Below are positions 44,193 to 52,118 of a stretch of 64,000 nucleotides of DNA, piece after piece. Position 1 is the first letter of the stretch. Every line of letters begins with the position of its first letter. A program made the position numbers and the translations under genes. The DNA comes from Flavisolibacter tropicus (lineage in GTDB: Bacteria; Bacteroidota; Bacteroidia; Chitinophagales; Chitinophagaceae). The stretch covers positions 1,488,001 to 1,552,000 of the forward strand of contig NZ_CP011390.1 in the NCBI RefSeq assembly GCF_001644645.1. Reading direction: 5' to 3'. The notes beneath the pieces were generated by a model. That model saw only the letters and a program-made list of their open reading frames with translations, was not told the origin of the DNA and did not search any database.

Positions 44193-44582
44193 CTATAGTC
44201 TGAAAACGCAATTATTCAAGTAAGTATCCTGTTTAGATAGAAGAGGTGGACCATGTATTCGATCCTCCTGAGTAGAAACTGATTTTATTACAGGCAATAA
44301 AAACTCGGGAACAAAAGAAGCGGGAATTGCAGGCGCACTAAACAGGTAAATAGCTGTAGCGGACATAACCTGGTCCTGTTTCAGCTTCATAACCTTTACC
44401 TCATCGCGGCAGCAACCATGTTTTTTTTGAGTAGACATGCCGCACTTCTCACACTTCTCCTTTTCAGAAGTTCCTAGCTCCCATGAATGAAACTTGTTCA
44501 TGCAGTAATGCAGGTTTACAGTAAAACCTGTGCTTACTACAAAGTACAAAGTCAATAATATGGAAGCCGCAAACCTCTTCAT
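44193..44582 (-). CDS. HYC_CC_PP family protein
   Basis: 129 residues with an N-terminal hydrophobic segment (ILLTLYFVVSTGFTVNL). The family-defining motifs are all present: HYC at 25-27 (NLHYCMNKF), a CxxC at 44-47, CC at 57-58 (KHGCCRDE) and a late PP (HGPPLL). The family is Bacteroidota-specific with unproven function; the Cys/His content and neighbours suggest a metal-related role. It has a near-perfect promoter directly upstream and probably leads the cluster. Confidence 0.85.
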   Translation of the reverse strand: MKRFAASILLTLYFVVSTGFTVNLHYCMNKFHSWELGTSEKEKCEKCGMSTQKKHGCCRDEVKVMKLKQDQVMSATAIYLFSAPAIPASFVPEFLLPVIKSVSTQEDRIHGPPLLSKQDTYLNNCVFRL

Positions 44583-44590
44583 GAACGTAA

Positions 44591-44621
44591 CAAAGTTATA
44601 GGAGCTTTATTATAAAGCAAA
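44591..44621 (-). promoter_or_regulatory. Promoter of the metal cluster
   Basis: On the minus strand: TTTG (44618-44621), exactly 19 bases, TAACTTTG (44591-44598). Full consensus match in both boxes. It ends eight bases before the ATG of the HYC_CC_PP gene, so the leader must be very short or absent. Confidence 0.75.
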
Positions 44622-44652
44622 CCTGATTTTTGTCAAGGATCAAGATTAAGTA

Positions 44653-46662
44653 TCAATTAACAAAGCTCCAGAAAATCCCTAGGCGTAGCACTAAGCCAGG
44701 ATAAGGGTAATCGGGTGCAGAAAAGTTTTCATTTGTGAACGTAATGCCATTTGAAAACTTAAATGCATTCAAATTTTCCGCTCTTATGTATGCCTGGAAA
44801 CCACGAATGCGGAAATTGAAATAAGCATGGATATCAGGCTTGTTCTTAATAGAAGTAGTATCCTGAAATACAAACTGTCCATTGACAGGCGAATAGTTAT
44901 CTGCATCAAAAGGTGTATGATAGCGAATATCAATCCCGGTAGACATAAACAGGTTTCTAAAGAAATTACCCTCAAATGCTATGCGGTTACGTGTTAAAAA
45001 CAAAGGAACATTTACATCCACATTACCGGTTTTCTGCTGCAAATATGCCTCCATGTACCAGTTCACATGACGTGCAACTTTGAATGTTTTAAAAGCGCTA
45101 ATACGTAATATGTTGAATAAGGCACTCTCCTGCTCTACGGTATAAAAGTTTTTATAATAGAGGTAGTTACCCATTAGAAAATAATCGCCCCCGAGACTAA
45201 GCTTCAATTTAGGGTTTGAAATGGTTGCAAAAATGTGGGAGGTATTTTCTTTATTCAACGACAATGTTGGATTAAAGTTAAAACTACTCAGCCCTTTTTG
45301 AATATACGCCGGAGATCGGTTACTGTTTTCAAAACCTACTTGTAGACTACCTAACTTGCTACTAAGCAAACGCTGCAAGCTTATATAGGCATGATAGTCG
45401 CCTTGATTGTATCCACTAACATGCAAACGTCCGGATGCTAACATATCCCATTTCTGGTTTCGGGTACGGTTGCGATACTCACCATGTAAAACGGTATTGA
45501 CAAAGTTTTCTTTGTTACCGTCCTTCACCTTTCCATTTAACAATTGCAGCTCTGCCCCAAGCTTTAAAAACTGTTGCAGGTTCTTGGCATCTGGGAACGT
45601 GTAGATGGAAAAGTCATTATTTAACTCACGCCAACGGTCTTGTAAATACACTGTATCCCCTGTGTGTAATTGAATATTATAGTAGGCGGGATAATAGGTT
45701 GTATCAACTGAATAATCCTGAAATGTATAGCGGTTGCGGCGATACTGGAAAGTATGTTCAAACCGGAGGCGCGGATAAAACAACGGTATAACAGTTGAAT
45801 CCGTTACAATTGAATCTTTCTTACCGAAATCATATTGCTGACGGAGCAATCCAACAAACTCGCGGTAATCATTACCTGTAACCAAGCTTACACCGAACGG
45901 AGTACGCGTATAATCTTCGTTTTGAGGGCCAAACTTGGTAGGAATTGAAATCCGTTCTTCAAACACAGGATCATCCATATAGTTCCTGTCATTACGAATG
46001 CCACCATTTTCAGCTACCTGTAGCTTATTACCAATTAAGGCAACATAATTATTGTAACGCTTATTGGGTGATTGATACCAGGAAGTAAAGAGATAATTAT
46101 TGTGATTCGAACGTTGGTTTTTCAAATACCCGGGACTATTGATCAATCGATAGTGCAATCCAATATTCCAGTAAGGTTTAAAGTTTTGCGTATGATGTAC
46201 TTGAATGATTTGCTGCGTTTTGCTTCCTAATAAATAGGCCAGCTCTGTATAAGGCCGGGTAGTATTAAAAAACTGAATCTTATCTGCTGTCCATTTATAT
46301 AAATCCAAAGCATGAAACCCGGGATCAAAACCAGTACGAATAATTGGAGCAAATAAAATGGAATGGGCCGCTGTACCCGTATTACCTAAATAATTATAAG
46401 TAGTGGGAACCGGAAATCGTCGATAAAAATCGTTAATGGAGGAGTCCAACGAATAACTGCGTGTAGAGTCCAGATAACGGGCACTAATAGTTATACTGTC
46501 CTCAAACTTATTCCGACGTTGTAAGCTATCATTGTTTCCACCACCGCCGCCACCTTTAAAGCGGTTACCAATATCCCGAATAACGCCTTGCGCTTGTACA
46601 CCAGGTGCACTAAGCAAGAGCATTAAAGCAAAAAGGAGTTGGTATATACGTTTAATCTGCAC
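44653..46662 (-). CDS. Putative porin (Bacteroidota outer-membrane barrel)
   Basis: 669 residues with a signal peptide (LLFALMLLLSAPGVQAQG) and a glycine run (FKGGGGGGNND) after it. The mature part is a large beta-barrel-like sequence rich in aromatic, alternating strands, matching the Bacteroidota putative-porin family (long N-terminal plug-like part, RFPVPTTYNYLGNTG). Substrate unknown. It begins three bases after the purine nucleoside phosphorylase stop, so the two are probably co-transcribed; nucleoside uptake is a guess only. Confidence 0.8.
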   Translation of the reverse strand: MQIKRIYQLLFALMLLLSAPGVQAQGVIRDIGNRFKGGGGGGNNDSLQRRNKFEDSITISARYLDSTRSYSLDSSINDFYRRFPVPTTYNYLGNTGTAAHSILFAPIIRTGFDPGFHALDLYKWTADKIQFFNTTRPYTELAYLLGSKTQQIIQVHHTQNFKPYWNIGLHYRLINSPGYLKNQRSNHNNYLFTSWYQSPNKRYNNYVALIGNKLQVAENGGIRNDRNYMDDPVFEERISIPTKFGPQNEDYTRTPFGVSLVTGNDYREFVGLLRQQYDFGKKDSIVTDSTVIPLFYPRLRFEHTFQYRRNRYTFQDYSVDTTYYPAYYNIQLHTGDTVYLQDRWRELNNDFSIYTFPDAKNLQQFLKLGAELQLLNGKVKDGNKENFVNTVLHGEYRNRTRNQKWDMLASGRLHVSGYNQGDYHAYISLQRLLSSKLGSLQVGFENSNRSPAYIQKGLSSFNFNPTLSLNKENTSHIFATISNPKLKLSLGGDYFLMGNYLYYKNFYTVEQESALFNILRISAFKTFKVARHVNWYMEAYLQQKTGNVDVNVPLFLTRNRIAFEGNFFRNLFMSTGIDIRYHTPFDADNYSPVNGQFVFQDTTSIKNKPDIHAYFNFRIRGFQAYIRAENLNAFKFSNGITFTNENFSAPDYPYPGLVLRLGIFWSFVN

Positions 46663-46665
46663 GAA

Positions 46666-47487
46666 TTAATTGACGCTTCTTATTAGCTCACGAAATATAG
46701 TAGAGAACTTAGGTTCTGCTGCTGTTGCTGCTTCCAAAACCTCTTCATGCGTTATAATGTTATCTTCCTCACGGATACCGATATCAGTAATTACGCTCAT
46801 GGCAAATACGTCCATACCCATATGTACAGCAGTTATTACCTCCTGAACGGTACTCATTCCTACCGCATCTCCACCTAGCACATGAATCATTTTATACTCA
46901 GCCCGTGTTTCAAAAGTTGGACCTGTAACACCAAAGTACACGCCTTCTTTTAATTCAATACCTTGCTCAGCAGCTATTGCTTTAGCTTTAACAATTAATT
47001 CTTTTTTATAGGGCTCGCTCATATCAGGAAAACGAGGTCCTAAGCGATCGTCATTTTTACCCAATAGAGGATTTACAATGGCCAAGGAAATATGATCATT
47101 AATGATCATTAAATCCCCTACTTTCAAACCAGGCTTAACCCCACCAGCGGCATTTGAAATCAATAATGTAGTAACACCCAATAGTTTTAAAACTCGAATG
47201 GGAAATACAACTTCCTCTGCCCGGTAGCCTTCATAAAAATGAAAGCGGCCAGCCATAGCTATTATAGGTTTATCGGCAATTGTACCAATGATCAACTTAC
47301 CATGATGTCCCTCAACGGTAGACACCGGAAAGTGTGGAATATCCTCATAGGGTATTTCCTTTTCAATTACAATTTCTTTGGTAAAGTTTCCTAAGCCACT
47401 TCCCAACACCACTGCTGTTCTAATGGGTTGAGAAATCAACGGTTGTAAAAAAGCCGCGGCTGCTTGCAGTTTTGAATATGCGTCCAT
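46666..47487 (-). CDS. Purine-nucleoside phosphorylase
   Basis: Phosphorolysis of inosine/guanosine to base and ribose-1-phosphate (trimeric PNP family). It is 273 residues: VLGSGLGNF, GHHGKL-type phosphate loop (VEGHHGKLIIG), GRFHFYEGY, ISNAAGGV, GPTFETRAEYKMI and AVGMSTVQEV. The start lies 12 bases from a TATCTTTG element. Followed by the putative porin. Confidence 0.95.
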   Translation of the reverse strand: MDAYSKLQAAAAFLQPLISQPIRTAVVLGSGLGNFTKEIVIEKEIPYEDIPHFPVSTVEGHHGKLIIGTIADKPIIAMAGRFHFYEGYRAEEVVFPIRVLKLLGVTTLLISNAAGGVKPGLKVGDLMIINDHISLAIVNPLLGKNDDRLGPRFPDMSEPYKKELIVKAKAIAAEQGIELKEGVYFGVTGPTFETRAEYKMIHVLGGDAVGMSTVQEVITAVHMGMDVFAMSVITDIGIREEDNIITHEEVLEAATAAEPKFSTIFRELIRSVN

Positions 47488-47498
47488 AAAAAGTGCCG

Positions 47499-47506
47499 CA
47501 AAGATA
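47499..47506 (-). promoter_or_regulatory. -7 promoter element of the PNP gene
   Basis: TATCTTTG on the minus strand, 11 bases before the ATG. It sits just inside the end of the upstream gene's 3' flank. No clear -33 box. Confidence 0.5.
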
Positions 47507-47517
47507 ACCTTACTGTG

Positions 47518-48327
47518 TTAATATGGGTATTTATATAAGTCACAATATTCTTCATCACACACCAGCTTACGCCAGACGGGGTGTTGCCACACATCTTTGT
47601 AATCATACCATCGCCCATTGACCTTTATCTTGTTGTACACCAAACGTGTACCATGACTATAATCGGTATACCAATTGGCATGCCCGGTGTAGAGAGGCTG
47701 AATAGGTTTTCCATTTAACTGGTGCCAGCCATAGATAGCGACTTTATCAAGCCGATTTTCCTTAACCAGTTTCCCGGTAGTAACAATATCCTTCTTAATT
47801 CCACCTATTAAACCTTTCTGCCCTTTTCGCTGGCCTTCTATGATCAGGTGATGTTGATACATGGTGGGTGTGCTATCCCGAAAGGCAAACATAGGTACAG
47901 GTTCCAGCTTTACTTTTGCGGCTGCATAAATAGCATCGACCAGTTTTCGCGTGGGTAGAAAACAATGGAATTGATCAGCCAGTTTCTGCGCTGTTATAGG
48001 CGTAAGACAAACCCGCACCCAATCTGTATTCGTTCCCACACTCAAATAATCTGGTGTTACATATATAATAGCTTTTATCGTTTTCTGACTGGCCGTATCG
48101 AAAAGTTGTAAATGTACAGGTGTCAATTGCTGTAAGAATGAAGGCATATTTCCCTTCGAAATCTCGGCAATAACCATGGAATCTCTTTTTCGCCAATCAT
48201 TGGCTGCGCCCTCTTTAAATAAAATAGTACCCGCCTTTCTATCTGAAGTTGTTTTTTGTAAAACCAGCTTAGGAGCAGACGAACATCCTATAACAATAAA
48301 TCCTAAAAAAACTAACAGCCCTTTCAT
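47518..48327 (-). CDS. Hypothetical lipoprotein
   Basis: 269 residues from the ATG at 48327; an in-frame ATG at 48354 would add nine residues before the signal peptide and is less likely. MKGLLVFLGFIVIGCSSAP is a lipoprotein signal with Cys15. The mature part is not recognised; C-terminal text includes YGWHQLNGKPIQPLYTGHANWYTDYSHGTR and a WRKLVCDEEYCD motif. The periodic aromatic residues suggest an extracytoplasmic enzyme or binding protein, but no catalytic motif can be named. Confidence 0.7.
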   Translation of the reverse strand: MKGLLVFLGFIVIGCSSAPKLVLQKTTSDRKAGTILFKEGAANDWRKRDSMVIAEISKGNMPSFLQQLTPVHLQLFDTASQKTIKAIIYVTPDYLSVGTNTDWVRVCLTPITAQKLADQFHCFLPTRKLVDAIYAAAKVKLEPVPMFAFRDSTPTMYQHHLIIEGQRKGQKGLIGGIKKDIVTTGKLVKENRLDKVAIYGWHQLNGKPIQPLYTGHANWYTDYSHGTRLVYNKIKVNGRWYDYKDVWQHPVWRKLVCDEEYCDLYKYPY

Positions 48328-48523
48328 ACTGGAAAGATCATAAAAAATATACATGAGTTGACAAAAGACAAAAAAATCAAATTAGACAAAAGCTGCCTTT
48401 CTGATTTTGCATTGACATATTCAATAAGGTGTCGAATTAAATAACCACTATACTTACCTTATTGTGCGCGGCTTTGTTTCGATATTTATGATCTTTTTCT
48501 TCCCTATAACACACATTTATCCT

Positions 48524-48560
48524 GTATATATCTCGTCTCTATTAGGGGCGAGATATATAC
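48524..48560. repeat. 12-bp inverted repeat joined to array C
   Basis: GTATATATCTCG (48524-48535) is the exact reverse complement of CGAGATATATAC (48549-48560), the first unit of array C with one flanking base; the loop is 13 bases. Either strand could fold into a 12-bp hairpin. Confidence 0.85.
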
Positions 48561-48615
48561 GAGATATATACGAGTTATATACGGGTTATATACGGGTTAT
48601 ATACGAGATATTGCA
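48550..48615. repeat. 11-bp tandem array C
   Basis: Six 11-bp units: GAGATATATAC twice, GAGTTATATAC, GGGTTATATAC twice, then a degenerate GAGATATTGCA. The period equals that of arrays A and B; the unit sequence does not. Confidence 0.9.
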
Positions 48616-48815
48616 GAATGAGGGCAGGCAATAAGCAGGTTACTGGCTATATGCGCAGTTTCTATTTATAAAAGGACTGTTTTATCTAACAGTGGGTCCT
48701 TTCTTAATATTGGTAATCAACCATCACTTCTTCTGCTGGCCCTCCCTCCTAAAAGCAGGACAGAAGCAGCTGAAAACCCGTCATCAGCAAACGCTTTGTT
48801 TATTCAAAATTGAGA

Positions 48816-48849
48816 TTTGCTTATTGGCAGACTGATTCTCTTATCTTTG
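48816..48849 (+). promoter_or_regulatory. Promoter of sucC
   Basis: TTTG (48816-48819), 22 bases, TATCTTTG (48842-48849), 63 bases before the ATG. Both boxes match the Bacteroidota consensus, with spacing at the long end. Confidence 0.6.
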
Positions 48850-48912
48850 CCGCAAATTTTTAACATGAAGTGCAGAAAGCATTTCATCTAACCTTAATTA
48901 AATTATTTACAG

Positions 48913-50130
48913 ATGAATTTGCACGAATACCAGGCAAAAGAACTGTTGAAGAAATACAATGTGCCTGTGCAAGAAGGATTCGCTTGTAGCACACCTCAGG
49001 AAGCCGAAGAAGCGTACCGTACCATTAAGACTACTTACGGCAGCAGCTTTGCTGTAGTAAAAGCTCAAATTCATGCGGGTGGTCGCGGTAAAGGGAAGAT
49101 CCGTGAAACAGGCATCAACGGTGTGAAAGTTGCTAAATCGCTGGAAGAAGTGAGCGATTTCGCTACAAAGATCTTAGGTGGTACACTGGTAACCATTCAA
49201 ACAGGCGAAGCTGGTAAAGTGGTAAATAAGATTTACGTAGCGCAGGACATGTACTATGATGGTCCAACTGAGCGTAAAGAATTCTATCTGTCTATCCTTT
49301 TAGATCGTTCTAATGGTCAGAATGTAATTATGTACAGCACAGAGGGTGGAATGGACATTGAAGAAGTGGCTCATAACACTCCTGAAAAAATATTTAAAGA
49401 GTGGGTATACCCAGGTGGTGGCTTAAACGGTTACCAGGCTCGTAAGATTGCTTTCAACCTTGGCTTGAGTGGTGAAGCATTCAAGAACATGACCAAGTTC
49501 GTTACCAACCTGTATAATGCTTATATCGGTTTGGATTGCGCTATGTTGGAAATCAACCCATTGTTTAAAGCTGCTGATGATAAGATCGTAGCAGTAGACT
49601 GTAAGATGGGACTGGACGACAACTCATTGATGCGTCACCCAGACCTGGCACAACTGCGCGATATTTCTGAAGAAGATCCTACAGAAGTAGAAGCAGGTAA
49701 ATACAACCTGAACTTTGTGAAACTGGATGGTAACGTAGGTTGTATGGTAAACGGCGCTGGTTTGGCTATGGCTACAATGGATATGATCAAATTAAGTGGT
49801 GGTGAGCCAGCTAACTTCCTGGACGTAGGTGGTACAGCTAACGCTACTACTGTAGAAGCAGGTTTCCGCATTATCATGAAGGATCCTAAAGTAAAAGCAA
49901 TCCTTATCAATATATTCGGTGGAATTGTACGTTGTGACCGTGTGGCACAAGGTGTAATTGACGCTTATAAAAACATGGGCAATATCGAAATTCCAATCAT
50001 TGTACGTTTACAAGGTACCAATGCTGAGGAAGCCAAGAAGTTGATTGATGAGAGTGGTTTAAAAGTGCAGTCAGCTATTTTATTAAGTGAAGCAGCTGCA
50101 TTGGTAAACCAAGCAGTTTCAGCAGCATAA
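48913..50130 (+). CDS. sucC: Succinate-CoA ligase subunit beta
   Basis: TCA-cycle enzyme subunit that binds nucleotide and couples succinyl-CoA to ADP/GDP phosphorylation. The 405 residues start MNLHEYQAKELLKKYNVPVQ, with an ATP-grasp domain (VKAQIHAGGRGKGKIRE), the metal/carboxylate region EINPLF and C-terminal NIFGGIVRCD and VRLQGTNAEEAKKLI. sucD is not adjacent: a terminator follows, and the next plus-strand gene is an acetyltransferase. Confidence 0.97.
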   Translation: MNLHEYQAKELLKKYNVPVQEGFACSTPQEAEEAYRTIKTTYGSSFAVVKAQIHAGGRGKGKIRETGINGVKVAKSLEEVSDFATKILGGTLVTIQTGEAGKVVNKIYVAQDMYYDGPTERKEFYLSILLDRSNGQNVIMYSTEGGMDIEEVAHNTPEKIFKEWVYPGGGLNGYQARKIAFNLGLSGEAFKNMTKFVTNLYNAYIGLDCAMLEINPLFKAADDKIVAVDCKMGLDDNSLMRHPDLAQLRDISEEDPTEVEAGKYNLNFVKLDGNVGCMVNGAGLAMATMDMIKLSGGEPANFLDVGGTANATTVEAGFRIIMKDPKVKAILINIFGGIVRCDRVAQGVIDAYKNMGNIEIPIIVRLQGTNAEEAKKLIDESGLKVQSAILLSEAAALVNQAVSAA

Positions 50131-50152
50131 GTTTCAACAACTGATTCTTTAT

Positions 50153-50178
50153 AAAACCCAGCTAATCAGCTGGGTTTT
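50153..50178 (+). terminator. Intrinsic terminator of sucC
   Basis: Stem AAAACCCAGCT (50153-50163) / AGCTGGGTTTT (50168-50178), loop AATC, followed by CTTTTTTTC. Confidence 0.9.
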
Positions 50179-50226
50179 CTTTTTTTCTAGTACTTGCTTC
50201 TACACTTATAGTAATAAGCAAAAAAA

Positions 50227-50246
50227 TTCCCCTCTTAAGAGGGGAA
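50227..50246 (-). terminator. Minus-strand terminator-like palindrome
   Basis: TTCCCCTCTTAAGAGGGGAA, a 20-bp perfect palindrome. On the minus strand it is followed by seven T residues (TTTTTTTGC), the layout of an intrinsic terminator, although no established minus-strand gene lies upstream. It supports the hidden small gene at 50272-50429. Confidence 0.65.
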
Positions 50247-50271
50247 CCCAGTTTCATCAGGCGCGGACAGA

Positions 50272-50429
50272 TTAGGTTAATTGTTGCTGGCAAAACGCCT
50301 GGTTTAGTTTTTCATAAGGATTGGAAGTTGGTTTTTCGGACTCGGATTTTTTTGGTTTTTCGGATACTTGATTAGCTTTTCATGGCTATTGGATAATGTT
50401 TCCGAGAGAAAAGTTAAAATGGTTTCCAT
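50272..50429 (-). CDS. Possible hidden small gene (frameshifted), 52 residues
   Basis: From the ATG at 50429 one frame reads METILTFLSETLSNSHEKLI and KYPKNQKN, stopping at 50304. The next frame downstream continues as SESEKPTSNPYEKLNQAFCQ and stops at 50272. Adding one base to the T7 run (plus strand 50347-50353) fuses them into a 52-residue, charged, protein-like sequence. A terminator-like palindrome follows at 50227-50246. No family is recognised and coding is not proven. Confidence 0.35.
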
Positions 50430-50628
50430 CTTTTTATTATAGGCAGTCGACTTTGTTTATACCACTAACTGAAAGACTTAAAACCCGCTACAGGATTGCA
50501 CTTAGCCATTTGAACATAGGAATTTTTATATACATATGATTAAAAATCAATGCGTTATTATTTAGAATTTATAGTCCATTTAAAACAATCATTTTACCAA
50601 GACAGTTGGTTAAAGTAACATTGCATTC

Positions 50629-51117
50629 ATGCTTACTAATGTTCAAATCAGACCCATTCAATTAAATGATAACCCTGGCATTGCACAGGTTATTCGAACT
50701 ACCCTGGAAGAATTTGGTGCCAATAAACCAGGTACGGTTTACTTTGATAATAGCACCGATCATCTCTTTGAACTGTTTCAGGTGCCAGGTGCTATTTACC
50801 ATGTAGCAGTACTTGATGGCGAGATTATCGGTGGCGGTGGCATCTACCCCACGGAGGGCCTACCCACCGATACATGTGAACTAGTAAAAATGTATGTGCT
50901 TAAAAAAGTAAGAGGCATTGGTCTGGGACGGGCTCTTATTCAAAAAAGCTTAGACTATGCGAAAGAGGCTGGTTATAAAAATGTGTATTTAGAAACAATG
51001 CCTGAACTGCAGCAAGCATTGGCCACCTATCAAAAGTTTGGCTTTGAGTATATCAACCAGCCATTGGGCAATTCCGGCCATTTTGGTTGCGACTTGTGGA
51101 TGTTGAAAGAGCTGTAA
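50629..51117 (+). CDS. GNAT-family N-acetyltransferase
   Basis: 162-residue acetyl-CoA-dependent acyltransferase. The acetyl-CoA-binding motif A is VKMYVLKKVRGIGLGRALIQKSL (about residues 86-108; RGIGLGRA is the pyrophosphate loop), followed by motif B with YLETMPELQQALATYQKFGFEYI. Substrate unknown. It is a lone gene with a strong terminator at 51329-51373. Confidence 0.9.
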   Translation: MLTNVQIRPIQLNDNPGIAQVIRTTLEEFGANKPGTVYFDNSTDHLFELFQVPGAIYHVAVLDGEIIGGGGIYPTEGLPTDTCELVKMYVLKKVRGIGLGRALIQKSLDYAKEAGYKNVYLETMPELQQALATYQKFGFEYINQPLGNSGHFGCDLWMLKEL

Positions 51118-51328
51118 AGACCGATTTCAACCAGAGAGCGCTTCGCGCTGATTGGTGTCACGCAGAGGCGCTAGGAACGCAGGGAAAAAGTTTCGCACAG
51201 AGGAAAGGGGAAAAGGAGTAGGATTTCACGCAAAGATTAAAAGGCGTTAAGAAGCACAAAGAGTAATAAACAAGAAACAAGGAATGATGAAAGTAGAAGG
51301 GAGAAAATGTTCAATGAAGAAATAGAAC
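51118..51328. repeat. Degenerate CACGCAGAG-type repeat region
   Basis: About 150 bases from 51130 contain loosely repeated text: AGCGCTTCGCGCT (hairpin), CACGCAGAGGCGC, GAACGCAGGG, TTCGCACAGAGG, TTTCACGCAAAG. It has the look of a decayed interspersed repeat and no coding potential. Confidence 0.5.
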
Positions 51329-51373
51329 TATAAAACAAAAGCACTCAGATTAAAAGAGTGCTTTTGTTTTATA
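51329..51373. terminator. Long hairpin terminator after the GNAT gene
   Basis: Perfect stem of about 18 bp from 51329 to 51346 (ends in AAAGCACTC) pairing with 51356-51373 (starts GAGTGCTTTTG), 9-base loop. Because the stem is A-rich on one arm and T-rich on the other, it can work in both directions. It lies about 210 bases past the GNAT stop. Confidence 0.75.
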
Positions 51374-51432
51374 ATACGGTTTGAACTTCTGATATTGTGC
51401 GTTGGCCCTACTCACCGCTCACCAATGACCAT

Positions 51433-51460
51433 TCACGAGCTTGGCTTCTTCCGCGCTGCC
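51433..51460 (+). repeat. 28-bp dispersed intergenic repeat, copy 2
   Basis: TCACGAGCTTGGCTTCTTCC followed by GCGCTGCC; 26 of 28 positions identical to 14244-14271. It is preceded by CACCAATGACCAT, nearly the same as 6281-6294, so the element appears to be a mosaic. It ends seven bases before the sprT-like stop codon. Confidence 0.8.
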
Positions 51461-51467
51461 TTACCCT

Positions 51468-52118
51468 TTAAGGGCCGGGGGTGAGCAAAGGGCCGTGTCC
51501 AGTAAGTTCTTCTACCTCATAAACTGGGCTAAACAAGTACAAGCGTCCAGTCTTTACTTCTACGCATTTAAAGCGTTTGCGCATCTTCTCCCCTTTCTGA
51601 AATATGCGGCCGTCGTGTGTTTTAAAAAGTGCGTTATGCAATACTTCCTCCACCATCTTTAAGTGACTAGGGGTGTCATCATAATTTTTTAACGTACGCA
51701 GTAATATTTCGTCTGCACAACTGCTAGCGGCGGGGTTGTGCAACGTCCTTAAAAGAGCCTGTTTTATATCATCAGGGAAGGTGCCGTTTTGTATAAATTG
51801 TGCCAGCAACTGGCCAAAGATGCTTTTCCATTCTTTACCATGAGAGGCTACACTATTGCCATATTGCTCATACTGAAGCAGGTGAGCAATTTCGTGTATT
51901 AAAGTGATCAGGAAAGCATATGGATTTAAATTCCCATTGACACTGATACGGTGATTTTTATCACGGGTGCGGTGTCTATAATCGCCTAAAATGCTTTTCC
52001 TTTCCTGGGCAACTGTCAAATGCACCTTATACTGGTGCAAATACTGCAAAACAGGCTCAAAGGTATTAGGTGGCAGGTAATCCTGAAGTTTATGGATTGG
52101 TGCCTCTTTTTTAGCCAT
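51468..52118 (-). CDS. SprT-like zinc metalloprotease-fold protein
   Basis: 216 residues. The zinc site HEIAH is at 75-79 with a further His93 (ASHGKEW), the SprT pattern. SPRTN-type relatives cleave DNA-protein crosslinks in eukaryotes; bacterial SprT function is poorly defined. The start overlaps the preceding membrane-protein gene by eight bases. The last few residues (GHGPLLTPGP) are encoded next to the dispersed repeat, so the C-terminus may have been altered by it. Confidence 0.85.
   Translation of the reverse strand: MAKKEAPIHKLQDYLPPNTFEPVLQYLHQYKVHLTVAQERKSILGDYRHRTRDKNHRISVNGNLNPYAFLITLIHEIAHLLQYEQYGNSVASHGKEWKSIFGQLLAQFIQNGTFPDDIKQALLRTLHNPAASSCADEILLRTLKNYDDTPSHLKMVEEVLHNALFKTHDGRIFQKGEKMRKRFKCVEVKTGRLYLFSPVYEVEELTGHGPLLTPGP

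Larger units (their letters stand above)
48328..48912. other. Divergent intergenic region before sucC
   Basis: 585 bases without a gene. It holds 11-bp tandem array C (48550-48615), an inverted copy of its first unit (48524-48535) and the sucC promoter (48816-48849). The remainder is unremarkable. Confidence 0.7.

Noticed and set aside
50465..50509. Fourteen-codon minus-strand frame MAKCNPVAGFKSFS upstream of the possible small gene
   Set aside because: Too short to support as a gene; noted only because it lies in line with the candidate at 50272-50429 and could be leader or a decayed repeat.
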